Origin: Oscillospiraceae bacterium
Lineage (GTDB): Bacteria > Bacillota > Clostridia > Oscillospirales > Oscillospiraceae
NCBI GenBank assembly: GCA_017400415.1
Contig: JAFPTE010000051.1
Location: forward strand, 1 to 5,005
Direction of reading: 5' to 3'
DNA: 5,005 nucleotides
The position numbers and the translations under genes are program-made. Of this stretch, positions 1 through 5,005 are shown one piece after another (the first letter of the stretch is position 1; every line of letters starts with the position of its first letter). The notes below the pieces were generated by a model that was not told where the DNA came from, searched no databases, and was given only the letters and a program-made list of their open reading frames with translations.

Positions 1-1352
1 CCACAACGGGACGCCCTGGACCTGTCTGGGTGGATATACCGGTGAACTATCAGGGCTCTTATATAGAGACCGAGGAGCTGAAGGGCTATGATTCCGCTGA
101 GGATGACGCCCTGCTGCCGCCCCCTGTGGATGAAGCTCTGGTAAGAACCGTGCTGGATAAAATCAGGGCGGCAAAGCGTCCCGTGTTCCATGCGGGCTAC
201 GGCATCCGCCTGTCGGGCGCCTATGCCGAATTCCGCTCTGTCCTTGAGAAGCTGAATATTCCGGTTGTAACATATTGGAACGCAGTGGATCTCATTGAAG
301 ACGAACACCCTCTGTATTGCGGCCGTGCAGGCAATATGGGGGACAGACCCGGCAACTGGGCAATTCAGAATGCGGATCTGATTCTGGCAGTGGGAACACG
401 CATCTCCATCCGACAGGTGGGCTATAACTGGAAGACCTGGGCACGAGGCGCCCAGGTAATCATGGTGGATATCGACCGGGGTGAGCTGAAAAAGCCCACG
501 CTCCATGTGGAGCTGCCCATTTGGGCGGACGCCCGGGACTTCCTTAAAAAGCTTGATAAGGCGGCTGAGAATCATGTCTTTCATGGAACCGATTGGCTCG
601 GGAGCTGCAGGCGGTGGAAGCACGATTATCCCGTTGTACAGGAGAAGCATTGGGCAGAGAACGGAAAAACAGCCAATGTCTATGCCTTTATCCGTTATCT
701 CAGCTCCCGCCTTCCCGAGAACAGCCTGACTGCAGTATCCAATGGCGCCTGCTGCGTCGTGGGGCACCAGGCGTATGTGATCCGGAAGGGCAGCCGTCTG
801 GCAAACAACAGCGCTGTCGCTTCCATGGGCTACGGACTTCCTGCGGCAATCGGTACCTGCATCGGCGGCGGAAGGGGAGAGACCGTTTGCCTGGAGGGTG
901 ACGGCTCCATAATGATGAACCTCCAGGAGCTGCAGACGATTCTTACAAACCGGCTGCCGATTAAAGTATTTCTCATAAACAACAGCGGCTATCACTCCAT
1001 ACGGATAACCCAGACAAACCTGTTCAACCGCAACTTTGTCGGCATCGGCCCTGAATCGGGGGACCTGTCCTTCCCGGATTTCAAAAAAATAGCAGAGGCC
1101 TTCGGCTACCGCTATTTTTCCGCTCACAGCAATTCGGAAATGAAGCGCGTGGTAGATGCAGTGCTGGAGCTGGACGGTCCGGTCTTCACGGAGATCTTTA
1201 CAGATACGGAGCAGGTGTGGGAGCCGAAAAGCAGTACAAAGCGCCTTCCGGACGGAACACTGGTCAGCCCTCCGTTGGAGGACCTGGCACCGTTCCTGCC
1301 GAGAGAAGAGCTGAAAAAGCAGATGTTTATACCAATGGTGGATGAAGAATGA
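1..1352 (+). CDS. Thiamine-diphosphate-dependent enzyme, acetolactate synthase-like, 5'-truncated by window edge
   Basis: The reading frame is open from the first full codon (position 3) to the TGA at 1350-1352, giving about 449 visible residues. The first residues read GRPGPVWVDIP, the signature that ends the N-terminal PYR domain in acetolactate synthase-type enzymes. The GTG at 30 is therefore an internal valine and roughly 120-150 residues lie upstream of the window. A central domain follows (about 130-540; AGYGIR, then GRAGNMGDRPGN and QNADLILAVGTRIS). The C-terminal ThDP/Mg-binding domain has GDGS at 897-908 and the paired Asn at 978-983, the classic GDG...NN motif. The tail (KRLPDGTLVSPPLEDLAPFL) differs from housekeeping IlvB and resembles homologues in sugar clusters. 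The catalytic Glu lies in the missing part. The neighbouring SDR and glycosyltransferase suggest a YerE-like enzyme adding a two-carbon unit to a 4-keto-dideoxy sugar nucleotide. The family is certain; the substrate is inferred. Confidence 0.88.
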   Translation, partial: TTGRPGPVWVDIPVNYQGSYIETEELKGYDSAEDDALLPPPVDEALVRTVLDKIRAAKRPVFHAGYGIRLSGAYAEFRSVLEKLNIPVVTYWNAVDLIEDEHPLYCGRAGNMGDRPGNWAIQNADLILAVGTRISIRQVGYNWKTWARGAQVIMVDIDRGELKKPTLHVELPIWADARDFLKKLDKAAENHVFHGTDWLGSCRRWKHDYPVVQEKHWAENGKTANVYAFIRYLSSRLPENSLTAVSNGACCVVGHQAYVIRKGSRLANNSAVASMGYGLPAAIGTCIGGGRGETVCLEGDGSIMMNLQELQTILTNRLPIKVFLINNSGYHSIRITQTNLFNRNFVGIGPESGDLSFPDFKKIAEAFGYRYFSAHSNSEMKRVVDAVLELDGPVFTEIFTDTEQVWEPKSSTKRLPDGTLVSPPLEDLAPFLPREELKKQMFIPMVDEE

Positions 1353-2284
1353 GAAGCATAAAATCCGCTGTCGTCACCGGACCGACCGGCGCTGTCGGCG
1401 CTGCCCTCTGCAGGCTGCTGGCAGAAAAACAAATCATGGTTTATGCCGTGGTCAGGCCGGGGAGCTGCAGGGCTGCCAACCTTGAGCATATCCGCGGGGT
1501 GCAGACCGTCTTCTGTGATGTGTCACGCTTGGGGGAGCTTCTGCACCTGACGGGCGGCGTGCAGGCCGACGCCTTTTTTCACCTTGCCTGGGAAAAGACC
1601 ACGGGAGTGGGCCGGAACGATATGGACGCCCAGATAAGAAACATTCAGCATACCGTTGATGCGGTCCGTGCCGCAAAGAGCCTTGGCTGCTCCGTGTTCG
1701 TCGGCGCGGGAAGCCAGGCGGAGTACGGCCGTGTTGGGCATGCCTTGACGCCGGATACACCATGCTTTCCGGAAAACGGCTACGGCATGGCTAAGCTGTG
1801 CGCAGGACAGATGAGCCGTACTGAGTGTGAAATACTTGGAATTGACCATATCTGGCCCCGTATTCTGAGTGTATACGGTCCCTGGGACGGTATGGGCTCC
1901 ATGATTATGAGCACCATAGACAGGCTGCTGAAGGGCGAGAGAATGCCTCTGACAGCCGGTGAGCAGATATGGGATTATCTCTATTCGGGCGATGCGGCAC
2001 AGGCGCTTTTTGCCCTTGCCCTGTCAGGGAAAAGCGGTGCAGTTTATCCCCTTGGGAGCGGGCATGCAAAACCCCTGAAAGAGTATGTCACCGCTTTGCG
2101 GGACGCCGTTGACCCGTCCCTGCCCCTTGGCTTCGGAGAAATGCCCTATGGTGATAACCAGGTTATGCACCTGGAAGCGGATATCACGGCCTTAAAGAAT
2201 GATACTGGCTTTGAACCGGCTGTGGCTTTTGAAGAGGGTATCCGGAAAACGATTGAATACGTCAGGAGAATGCACCGTGGTTGA
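1349..2284 (+). CDS. NAD(P)-dependent extended SDR sugar-nucleotide epimerase/reductase
   Basis: This 311-residue protein has the normal length of an extended short-chain dehydrogenase. The nucleotide-binding glycine motif TGPTGAVG is at residues 10-17. The catalytic Ser is in GAGSQAEYG (Ser122) and the YxxxK pair is Tyr145/Lys149 in YGMAK. RILSVYGPWD (171-180) and WDYLYSGDAAQAL (208-220) are typical of the substrate-binding half of sugar-nucleotide enzymes. The ATG overlaps the upstream stop as ATGA (1349-1352), with a weak GGTGG Shine-Dalgarno 7 nt upstream, so translation is probably coupled to the ThDP enzyme. In a yersiniose-type pathway this position would be filled by the reductase that reduces the newly added acetyl side chain (YerF-like). 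Sequence alone does not separate a reductase from a 4-epimerase or dehydratase, so only the family assignment is firm. It is presumably cytosolic. Confidence 0.85.
   Translation: MRSIKSAVVTGPTGAVGAALCRLLAEKQIMVYAVVRPGSCRAANLEHIRGVQTVFCDVSRLGELLHLTGGVQADAFFHLAWEKTTGVGRNDMDAQIRNIQHTVDAVRAAKSLGCSVFVGAGSQAEYGRVGHALTPDTPCFPENGYGMAKLCAGQMSRTECEILGIDHIWPRILSVYGPWDGMGSMIMSTIDRLLKGERMPLTAGEQIWDYLYSGDAAQALFALALSGKSGAVYPLGSGHAKPLKEYVTALRDAVDPSLPLGFGEMPYGDNQVMHLEADITALKNDTGFEPAVAFEEGIRKTIEYVRRMHRG
2264..2268 (+). promoter_or_regulatory. Ribosome binding site fixing a GTG start for the glycosyltransferase
   Basis: AGGAG lies inside the end of the SDR gene, 8 nt before the GTG at 2277-2279. The open frame continues upstream to an ATG at 2199, but that start would add 26 residues out of frame with the SDR gene and with no resemblance to glycosyltransferases. 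The family 2 fold begins only six codons after the GTG. The SD therefore supports the shorter protein. Confidence 0.75.
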
Positions 2285-3224
2285 GAAAAAGACAATCTCT
2301 GTTATGATTCCCTGCTATAATGAGGAAGATAATGTCAGAGCAATCTATGAGGCGGTAAAGGGACAGCTGCTGAGCCTGCCTTATGACTATGAGATTCTTT
2401 TTATTGATAACAAAAGCCAGGACCGCACCCGGGAGATTATCCGTGAGATCTGTGCGGGGGATGAGCGTGTTAAGGCTATCTTCAACGTAAAGAACTTCGG
2501 CCAGTTCAACTCTCCCTATTATGCCATGCTGCAGACCACCGGCGACTGCACAATTACCATGTGCGCCGACTTTCAGGATCCGCCGGAGCTTATCCCGGAT
2601 TTTGTGGCAGCCTGGGAAGAGGGCTATAAAATAGTCATCGGCAGAAAGACAAAAAGCAAGGAAAACCCCTTTGTCTACTGGCTGCGTGGGCGCTATTATA
2701 AGCTTATCAAAAAGATGAGCAGCACCGACCAGATTGAGCAGTTCACCGGCTTCGGCCTCTATGACAAGAGCTTCGTTCAGACTCTCCGTGAGCTTAAGGA
2801 CCCTACGCCCTTCATCAGGGGAATCGTTGCCGAGCTCGGGCCGGAGCGCAGGGAAATAGAGTATGAGCAGCCCCAGCGCCGTGCCGGAAAAACCCATAAT
2901 AACTGGTACTCACTCTATGACGCAGCCATGCTCAGCTTCACAAGCTACACAAAGGCGGGGCTTAGGGTGGCCACCTTCTTCGGCTTCATCATTGCGGGAA
3001 TAAGCTTTCTGATAGGGCTGTTTTATCTGTTTGCCAAGCTGCTCTTCTGGAACAGCTTTACCGCAGGCTATGCGCCGATGATGATTGCCGTGTTCTTTAT
3101 GGGAGGGGTCCAGCTGGCATTTCTGGGCTTCCTGGGTGAGTACGTCATGAGCATAAATGCCAGAGTCATGAATCGTCCTCTTGTGGTGGAGGAGGAGCGG
3201 ATCAATTTCCCGCCCTGCGATTAA
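2277..3224 (+). CDS. Membrane-anchored family 2 glycosyltransferase (GtrB/ArnC/DPMS-like)
   Basis: With the GTG start the protein has 315 residues, the usual size for the GtrB/dolichol-phosphate-mannose synthase-like group. The GT-A fold opens with TISVMIPCYNEEDN (6-19), followed by FIDNKSQDRT (42-51), NFGQFNSPYYAM (73-84) and the metal/nucleotide motif ADFQDPPE (97-104). Two hydrophobic spans follow at about 230-254 and 266-287, then a short polar tail with NRPLVVEEE. These C-terminal helices place it in the cytoplasmic membrane, where relatives move a sugar from a nucleotide donor to undecaprenyl phosphate. It overlaps the SDR gene by 8 nt. The residue two before Asp98, Asp in the DAD motif of many relatives, is Cys96 here. 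It probably loads the sugar built by the upstream enzymes, or decorates a polymer; donor and acceptor cannot be read from the sequence. No flippase or polymerase follows, as the operon ends here. Confidence 0.9.
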   Translation: MVEKKTISVMIPCYNEEDNVRAIYEAVKGQLLSLPYDYEILFIDNKSQDRTREIIREICAGDERVKAIFNVKNFGQFNSPYYAMLQTTGDCTITMCADFQDPPELIPDFVAAWEEGYKIVIGRKTKSKENPFVYWLRGRYYKLIKKMSSTDQIEQFTGFGLYDKSFVQTLRELKDPTPFIRGIVAELGPERREIEYEQPQRRAGKTHNNWYSLYDAAMLSFTSYTKAGLRVATFFGFIIAGISFLIGLFYLFAKLLFWNSFTAGYAPMMIAVFFMGGVQLAFLGFLGEYVMSINARVMNRPLVVEEERINFPPCD

Positions 3225-3232
3225 ATACCAAG

Positions 3233-3269
3233 AAAAACTCCCGAAAAAGATGGATTTTTTGCAAATTTT
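3233..3269 (+). promoter_or_regulatory. Phased A/T tracts upstream of the promoter (UP-element-like / curved DNA)
   Basis: Four A or T runs sit one helical turn apart: AAAAA at 3233-3237, AAAAA at 3244-3248, ATTTTTT at 3254-3260 and AAATTTT at 3263-3269. Their centres are about 11, 11 and 9 bases apart. They end 3 bases before the -35 hexamer in otherwise GC-richer DNA. Such spacing is known to bend DNA and A/T tracts there can contact the RNA polymerase alpha subunit. A role in boosting the operon promoter is inferred. Confidence 0.5.
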
Positions 3270-3272
3270 GTG

Positions 3273-3301
3273 TTGACTTGGGCCCGCCTGTGTGGTAGAA
3301 T
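3273..3301 (+). promoter_or_regulatory. Sigma-A (sigma70-type) promoter of the rpmG-secE-nusG-rplK-rplA operon
   Basis: The -35 hexamer is TTGACT (3273-3278) and the -10 is TAGAAT (3296-3301), separated by exactly 17 bases. A TGn extended -10 (TGG, 3293-3295) directly precedes the -10. Each hexamer differs from consensus at one base. The expected transcription start is near A3308, giving a leader of about 81 nt before rpmG. The location just before a ribosomal protein operon fits a strong growth-related promoter. Confidence 0.85.
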
Positions 3302-3308
3302 ACCTCTA

Positions 3309-3360
3309 CCTGCCGCAGGGCGGGCTCTTTTCGTGTGCCCAAACTGAGTATAACGGCAGG
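3309..3360 (+). promoter_or_regulatory. Predicted structured 5' leader of rpmG mRNA
   Basis: CCTGCCG (3309-3315), right at the predicted 5' end, is perfectly complementary to CGGCAGG (3354-3360). Inside it CAG (3316-3318) can pair with CTG (3344-3346) and GGGC (3322-3325) with GCCC (3337-3340), giving a stacked stem with a seven-base bulge (3347-3353) and an eleven-base apical loop. The rpmG Shine-Dalgarno AGGAGG (3373-3378) lies outside the fold and stays free. I do not recognise the structure as a known riboswitch or ribosomal protein leader. It may stabilise the mRNA 5' end or be regulatory. Confidence 0.35.
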
Positions 3361-3388
3361 GAGGCAATAAATAGGAGGTGCCGCAAAC

Positions 3389-3550
3389 ATGGCTGCTGAA
3401 AACAGAGTCAAAATCGTTCTTCGCTGCTCCGAGTGCAAGCAGAGGAATTACAACACCACGAAGAACAAGAAAAACACTTCTAACAAGCTGGAGCTTAAGA
3501 AGTACTGCCGTTTCTGCCGTAAGCACACACTGCATACGGAGACGAAGTAA
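3389..3550 (+). CDS. rpmG: 50S ribosomal protein L33 (zinc-binding form)
   Basis: This 53-residue ORF reads MAAENRVKIVLRCSECKQRN at its start and is rich in Lys/Asn, as in bacterial L33. Two CxxC pairs (Cys13/Cys16 and Cys40/Cys43) form the zinc site of the C+ form. The end, YCRFCRKHTLHTETK, is the conserved L33 tail. AGGAGG at 3373-3378 is 10 nt before the ATG. L33 sits near the ribosomal E site of the large subunit. It is the first gene of the operon and is followed by secE after 17 nt, the order commonly found in Firmicutes. Genomes with zinc-type L33 often carry a second, cysteine-free copy under zinc-uptake control; none is in this window. Confidence 0.95.
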   Translation: MAAENRVKIVLRCSECKQRNYNTTKNKKNTSNKLELKKYCRFCRKHTLHTETK

Positions 3551-3567
3551 GGAAGGGAGAGTACGAA

Positions 3568-3789
3568 ATGGCAACAGCTGAAAAGAAAAAATGGACCGAG
3601 CGGCTTGCCGATTGGTTCCGGGGCATGAAGTCCGAACTCAAAAAGGTAGTTTGGCCCACCCCCAAGCAGGTCACCAATAATTCCCTGGTGGTCATCTTCA
3701 TGGTCGCCGTCTCCGGCATCGTCCTGGGCGGAATCGACCTGCTGGCCGGCCAGCTCATCCGTCTCCTCATCAACCTCTTCGGCGCATAA
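3568..3789 (+). CDS. secE: Preprotein translocase subunit SecE
   Basis: This 73-residue protein matches the short, single-span SecE of Gram-positive bacteria. A charged amphipathic N-terminal helix carries the conserved core FRGMKSELKKVVWPTPKQV (17-35), and one membrane helix spans about 40-64. SecE clamps SecY in the SecYEG protein-export channel in the cytoplasmic membrane. GGGAG at 3555-3559 is 8 nt before the ATG. It lies between rpmG and nusG, as in most bacteria. The start is supported by the SD; no upstream extension is plausible because rpmG ends 17 nt before. Confidence 0.95.
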   Translation: MATAEKKKWTERLADWFRGMKSELKKVVWPTPKQVTNNSLVVIFMVAVSGIVLGGIDLLAGQLIRLLINLFGA

Positions 3790-3801
3790 GGGTACGGGTA
3801 A

Positions 3802-4326
3802 ATGGCAGAAGGCGCAAAGTGGTACGTCGTCCACACCTATTCCGGTTATGAGAATGCGGTGGCCGACACCATTATGAAATCCTCCGAAAACCGGAAAATG
3901 CGGGACCTGATCCACGAGGTCAACATCCCCATGGAAACCGTTACGGAGATTGAGGACGGCGTTTCCAAAACCGTGGAGCGCAAGGTTTTCCCCGGCTACG
4001 TCCTCGTGAAAATGGTCCTGACCGATGAGAGCTGGCACCTGGTCCGCAACACCAGAGGCTGCACCGGCTTCGTCGGCAGCGGCAATGAGCCCATCCCCCT
4101 GAGCGAGAAGGAAATCCAGGACCTGGGCGTGGAGAAGTTTGAGCTTCACGTTGATTTCGAGGTCGGCAGCCGTGTCCGTGTGACGGACGGCGCACTGGAG
4201 GGCTTCTTCGGCATCGTGGAGGAGATGGACAAGGAGAAAAAGACGGCCCGCGTGGCCGTGTCCATGTTCGGAAGAGAGACTCCCGTGGAGCTCGATTTCT
4301 CCGAGCTGGAGCCGGCAGAGGATTAA
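3802..4326 (+). CDS. nusG: Transcription elongation/termination factor NusG
   Basis: The 174-residue length is typical. The N-terminal NGN domain (about 5-115) starts with KWYVVHTYSGYENAV and includes the conserved RKVFPGYVLVKM (60-71) and WHLVRNTRGCTGFVG (78-92). The C-terminal KOW domain (about 120-172) contains VGSRVRVTDGALEGFFGIVE. NusG binds the RNA polymerase clamp and affects pausing, Rho action and coupling to the ribosome through its KOW domain. The start follows secE after 12 nt. The only SD-like bases are a modest AAGGG (3788-3792) overlapping the secE stop codon, so translation probably depends partly on coupling to secE. A 70-nt gap with an RNA element separates it from rplK. Confidence 0.97.
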   Translation: MAEGAKWYVVHTYSGYENAVADTIMKSSENRKMRDLIHEVNIPMETVTEIEDGVSKTVERKVFPGYVLVKMVLTDESWHLVRNTRGCTGFVGSGNEPIPLSEKEIQDLGVEKFELHVDFEVGSRVRVTDGALEGFFGIVEEMDKEKKTARVAVSMFGRETPVELDFSELEPAED

Positions 4327-4337
4327 TCCGCCGGAAC

Positions 4338-4371
4338 GTGGGAGGGCTCCCTGAGCCCGCCAAATAACCAC
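4338..4371 (+). promoter_or_regulatory. Putative ribosomal protein L1 binding site (autoregulatory mRNA leader of rplK-rplA)
   Basis: An outer stem GUGG (4338-4341)/CCAC (4368-4371) encloses an inner stem GGGCUC (4344-4349)/GAGCCC (4353-4358) with a CCU loop. The two are joined by an asymmetric internal loop: GA on the 5' side and GCCAAAUAA (4359-4367) on the 3' side. From memory, the L1 site of 23S rRNA has the same layout: GGUGG, GA, GGCU... then ...AGCC, a longer strand ending GAAAUA, and CCACC. L1 is known to repress its own operon in E. coli and archaea by binding an mRNA copy of this motif. The element ends 9 nt before the rplK Shine-Dalgarno, and rplA is the next gene after rplK, so feedback on translation initiation is the likely role. 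Confidence 0.75.
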
Positions 4372-4396
4372 ATCTTTATTAGGAGGTTCACTTAAA

Positions 4397-4825
4397 GTGG
4401 CACAGAAAGTTACTGGTATTATCAAGCTCCAGATTCCCGCCGGCAGAGCAACCCCTGCTCCCCCCGTGGGCCCCGCTCTTGGTCAGCACGGCGTCAACAT
4501 CGGCGCCTTCACCAAGGAGTTCAATGAGCGCACCAAGGCCGATATGGGCCTTATCACCCCTGTTGTTATCACTGTCTACTCTGACAGAAGCTTCACCTTC
4601 GTCACCAAGTCCGCTCCTGCCGCTGTCCTTCTGAAGAAGGCCGCCGGTATCGAGAAGGGCTCCGGCGTCCCCCAGAAGGACAAGGTTGCCCGTCTTCCCA
4701 AGAGCGAGATCCGCAAGATCGCCGAGACCAAGCTGAAGGACCTGAACGCCGGCTCCATCGAGGCTGCTGAGTCCATGATCGCCGGTACCGCCCGCAGCAT
4801 GGGCATCGTCGTAGAGGAGGGCTGA
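4397..4825 (+). CDS. rplK: 50S ribosomal protein L11
   Basis: The ORF encodes 142 residues, the usual bacterial length, starting at GTG with AGGAGG (4381-4386) 10 nt upstream. The N-terminal domain (about 1-72) begins VTGIIKLQIPAGRATPAPPV and carries the proline-rich PPVGPALGQHGVNI region (22-35) targeted by thiostrepton-type drugs. The C-terminal RNA-binding domain (about 73-142) includes GSGVPQKDKVARLPKSEIRKI (88-108 region) and ends AGTARSMGIVVEEG. L11 binds the GTPase-associated centre of 23S rRNA and takes part in factor binding and RelA-type stringent sensing. It is probably under translational control by L1 through the element at 4338-4371. Codons mostly end in C or G, consistent with high expression. 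Confidence 0.98.
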   Translation: MAQKVTGIIKLQIPAGRATPAPPVGPALGQHGVNIGAFTKEFNERTKADMGLITPVVITVYSDRSFTFVTKSAPAAVLLKKAAGIEKGSGVPQKDKVARLPKSEIRKIAETKLKDLNAGSIEAAESMIAGTARSMGIVVEEG

Positions 4826-4829
4826 GAAA

Positions 4830-5005
4830 ATGTTCAGAGGCAAGAATTATAAAGAGAGCCAGAAGCTCTACGATAAGTACACCGCTTACGAGCCCGCCGA
4901 GGCCTTTGACCTGGTCACCAAGACCTCCAAGGCCAAGTTCGACGAGACCGTTGAGCTTCACGTGAAGCTGGGCGTTGACTCCCGCCATGCTGACCAGCAG
5001 GTCAG
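4830..5005 (+). CDS. rplA: 50S ribosomal protein L1, 3' end outside the window
   Basis: The first 58 codons and two bases of a 59th are visible. The protein starts MFRGKNYKESQKLYDKYTAY and reaches FDETVELHVKLGVDSRHADQQV (38-58 region), the strongly conserved N-terminal L1 signature (AKFDETVE, LGVDPRHADQQVRG in relatives). The full protein should be about 230 residues. The GAGGAGG Shine-Dalgarno (4814-4820) lies inside the last codons of rplK, 9 nt before the ATG, and only 4 nt separate the two genes, so they are probably coupled. L1 forms the mobile L1 stalk at the ribosomal E site and is the expected repressor acting on the leader at 4338-4371. Confidence 0.97.
   Translation, partial: MFRGKNYKESQKLYDKYTAYEPAEAFDLVTKTSKAKFDETVELHVKLGVDSRHADQQV

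Noticed and set aside
30..1352. GTG at 30 as the true start of the ThDP enzyme
   Set aside because: The codons before it (3-29) encode TTGRPGPVW, the conserved end of the PYR domain. The gene continues off the left edge and the GTG is an internal valine.
2199..2276. N-terminal extension of the glycosyltransferase from the ATG at 2199
   Set aside because: It overlaps the SDR gene by 86 bases in another frame, is unlike GT2 N-termini, and a good SD supports the GTG at 2277.
2262..2897. 211-codon minus-strand open frame opposite the glycosyltransferase
   Set aside because: It is fully antisense to a well-supported GT2 gene and has no recognisable domain, so it is a codon-bias shadow.
3231..3260. 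Intrinsic terminator made from the A runs at 3233-3248 and the T run at 3255-3260
   Set aside because: Any hairpin would be almost all A-U pairs with no GC stem. The phased spacing fits promoter-upstream tracts better.
3302..3379. Sequestration of the rpmG Shine-Dalgarno by ACCTC (3302-3306) pairing with GAGGT (3375-3379)
   Set aside because: ACCTC lies upstream of the predicted transcription start (about 3308), so it should not be in the RNA.
4340..4351. Alternative GGGA/TCCC hairpin in the rplK leader
   Set aside because: It gives only four pairs around a four-base loop and would break the longer, rRNA-like two-stem fold, which is better supported.
3448..4425. Long open frame on the minus strand opposite rpmG, secE and nusG (325 codons)
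   Set aside because: It lies antisense to three certain genes, has no Shine-Dalgarno, and its low-complexity His/Asp/Leu/Gly-rich translation matches no family. It results from the C/G-ending codon bias of the real genes.

Overview
The window is a piece of bacterial chromosome, most likely from a moderately GC-rich member of the Firmicutes (Clostridia; an Oscillospiraceae/Ruminococcaceae-type gut bacterium is my guess). Three things suggest this: the gene order rpmG-secE-nusG-rplK-rplA, strong AGGAGG ribosome binding sites, and a short single-span SecE. The species cannot be named from the sequence. All genes are on the + strand and coding density is high.

Positions 1-3224 hold the end of a surface-polysaccharide type operon: a thiamine-diphosphate enzyme of the acetolactate synthase fold (5' end outside the window), an extended SDR sugar-nucleotide reductase/epimerase, and a family 2 glycosyltransferase with two C-terminal membrane spans. 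The genes overlap by 4 and 8 bases, so they are probably translationally coupled. The order recalls pathways that add a two-carbon branch to a 4-keto-dideoxy sugar (YerE/YerF-like), followed by transfer of a sugar to a lipid carrier. That pathway is an inference, because the substrate-making genes are not in view.

Positions 3225-3388 are the only sizeable non-coding gap. It has phased A/T tracts, a near-consensus sigma-A promoter with an extended -10, and an approximately 80-nt leader that can fold into a long-range stem. I see no convincing intrinsic terminator for the upstream operon.

Positions 3389-5005 are the conserved translation/transcription operon: rpmG (L33), secE, nusG, rplK (L11) and the start of rplA (L1), which runs off the end. 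The 70-nt gap before rplK carries an RNA element that closely resembles the L1 binding site of 23S rRNA. L1, made from the next gene, probably binds it to repress rplK-rplA translation.

There is no mobile element, CRISPR array, tRNA or rRNA. I found no clear sign of an undescribed system. The most informative items are the L1 autoregulatory mimic, the promoter/leader architecture, and the likely branched-sugar cassette beside a housekeeping operon.
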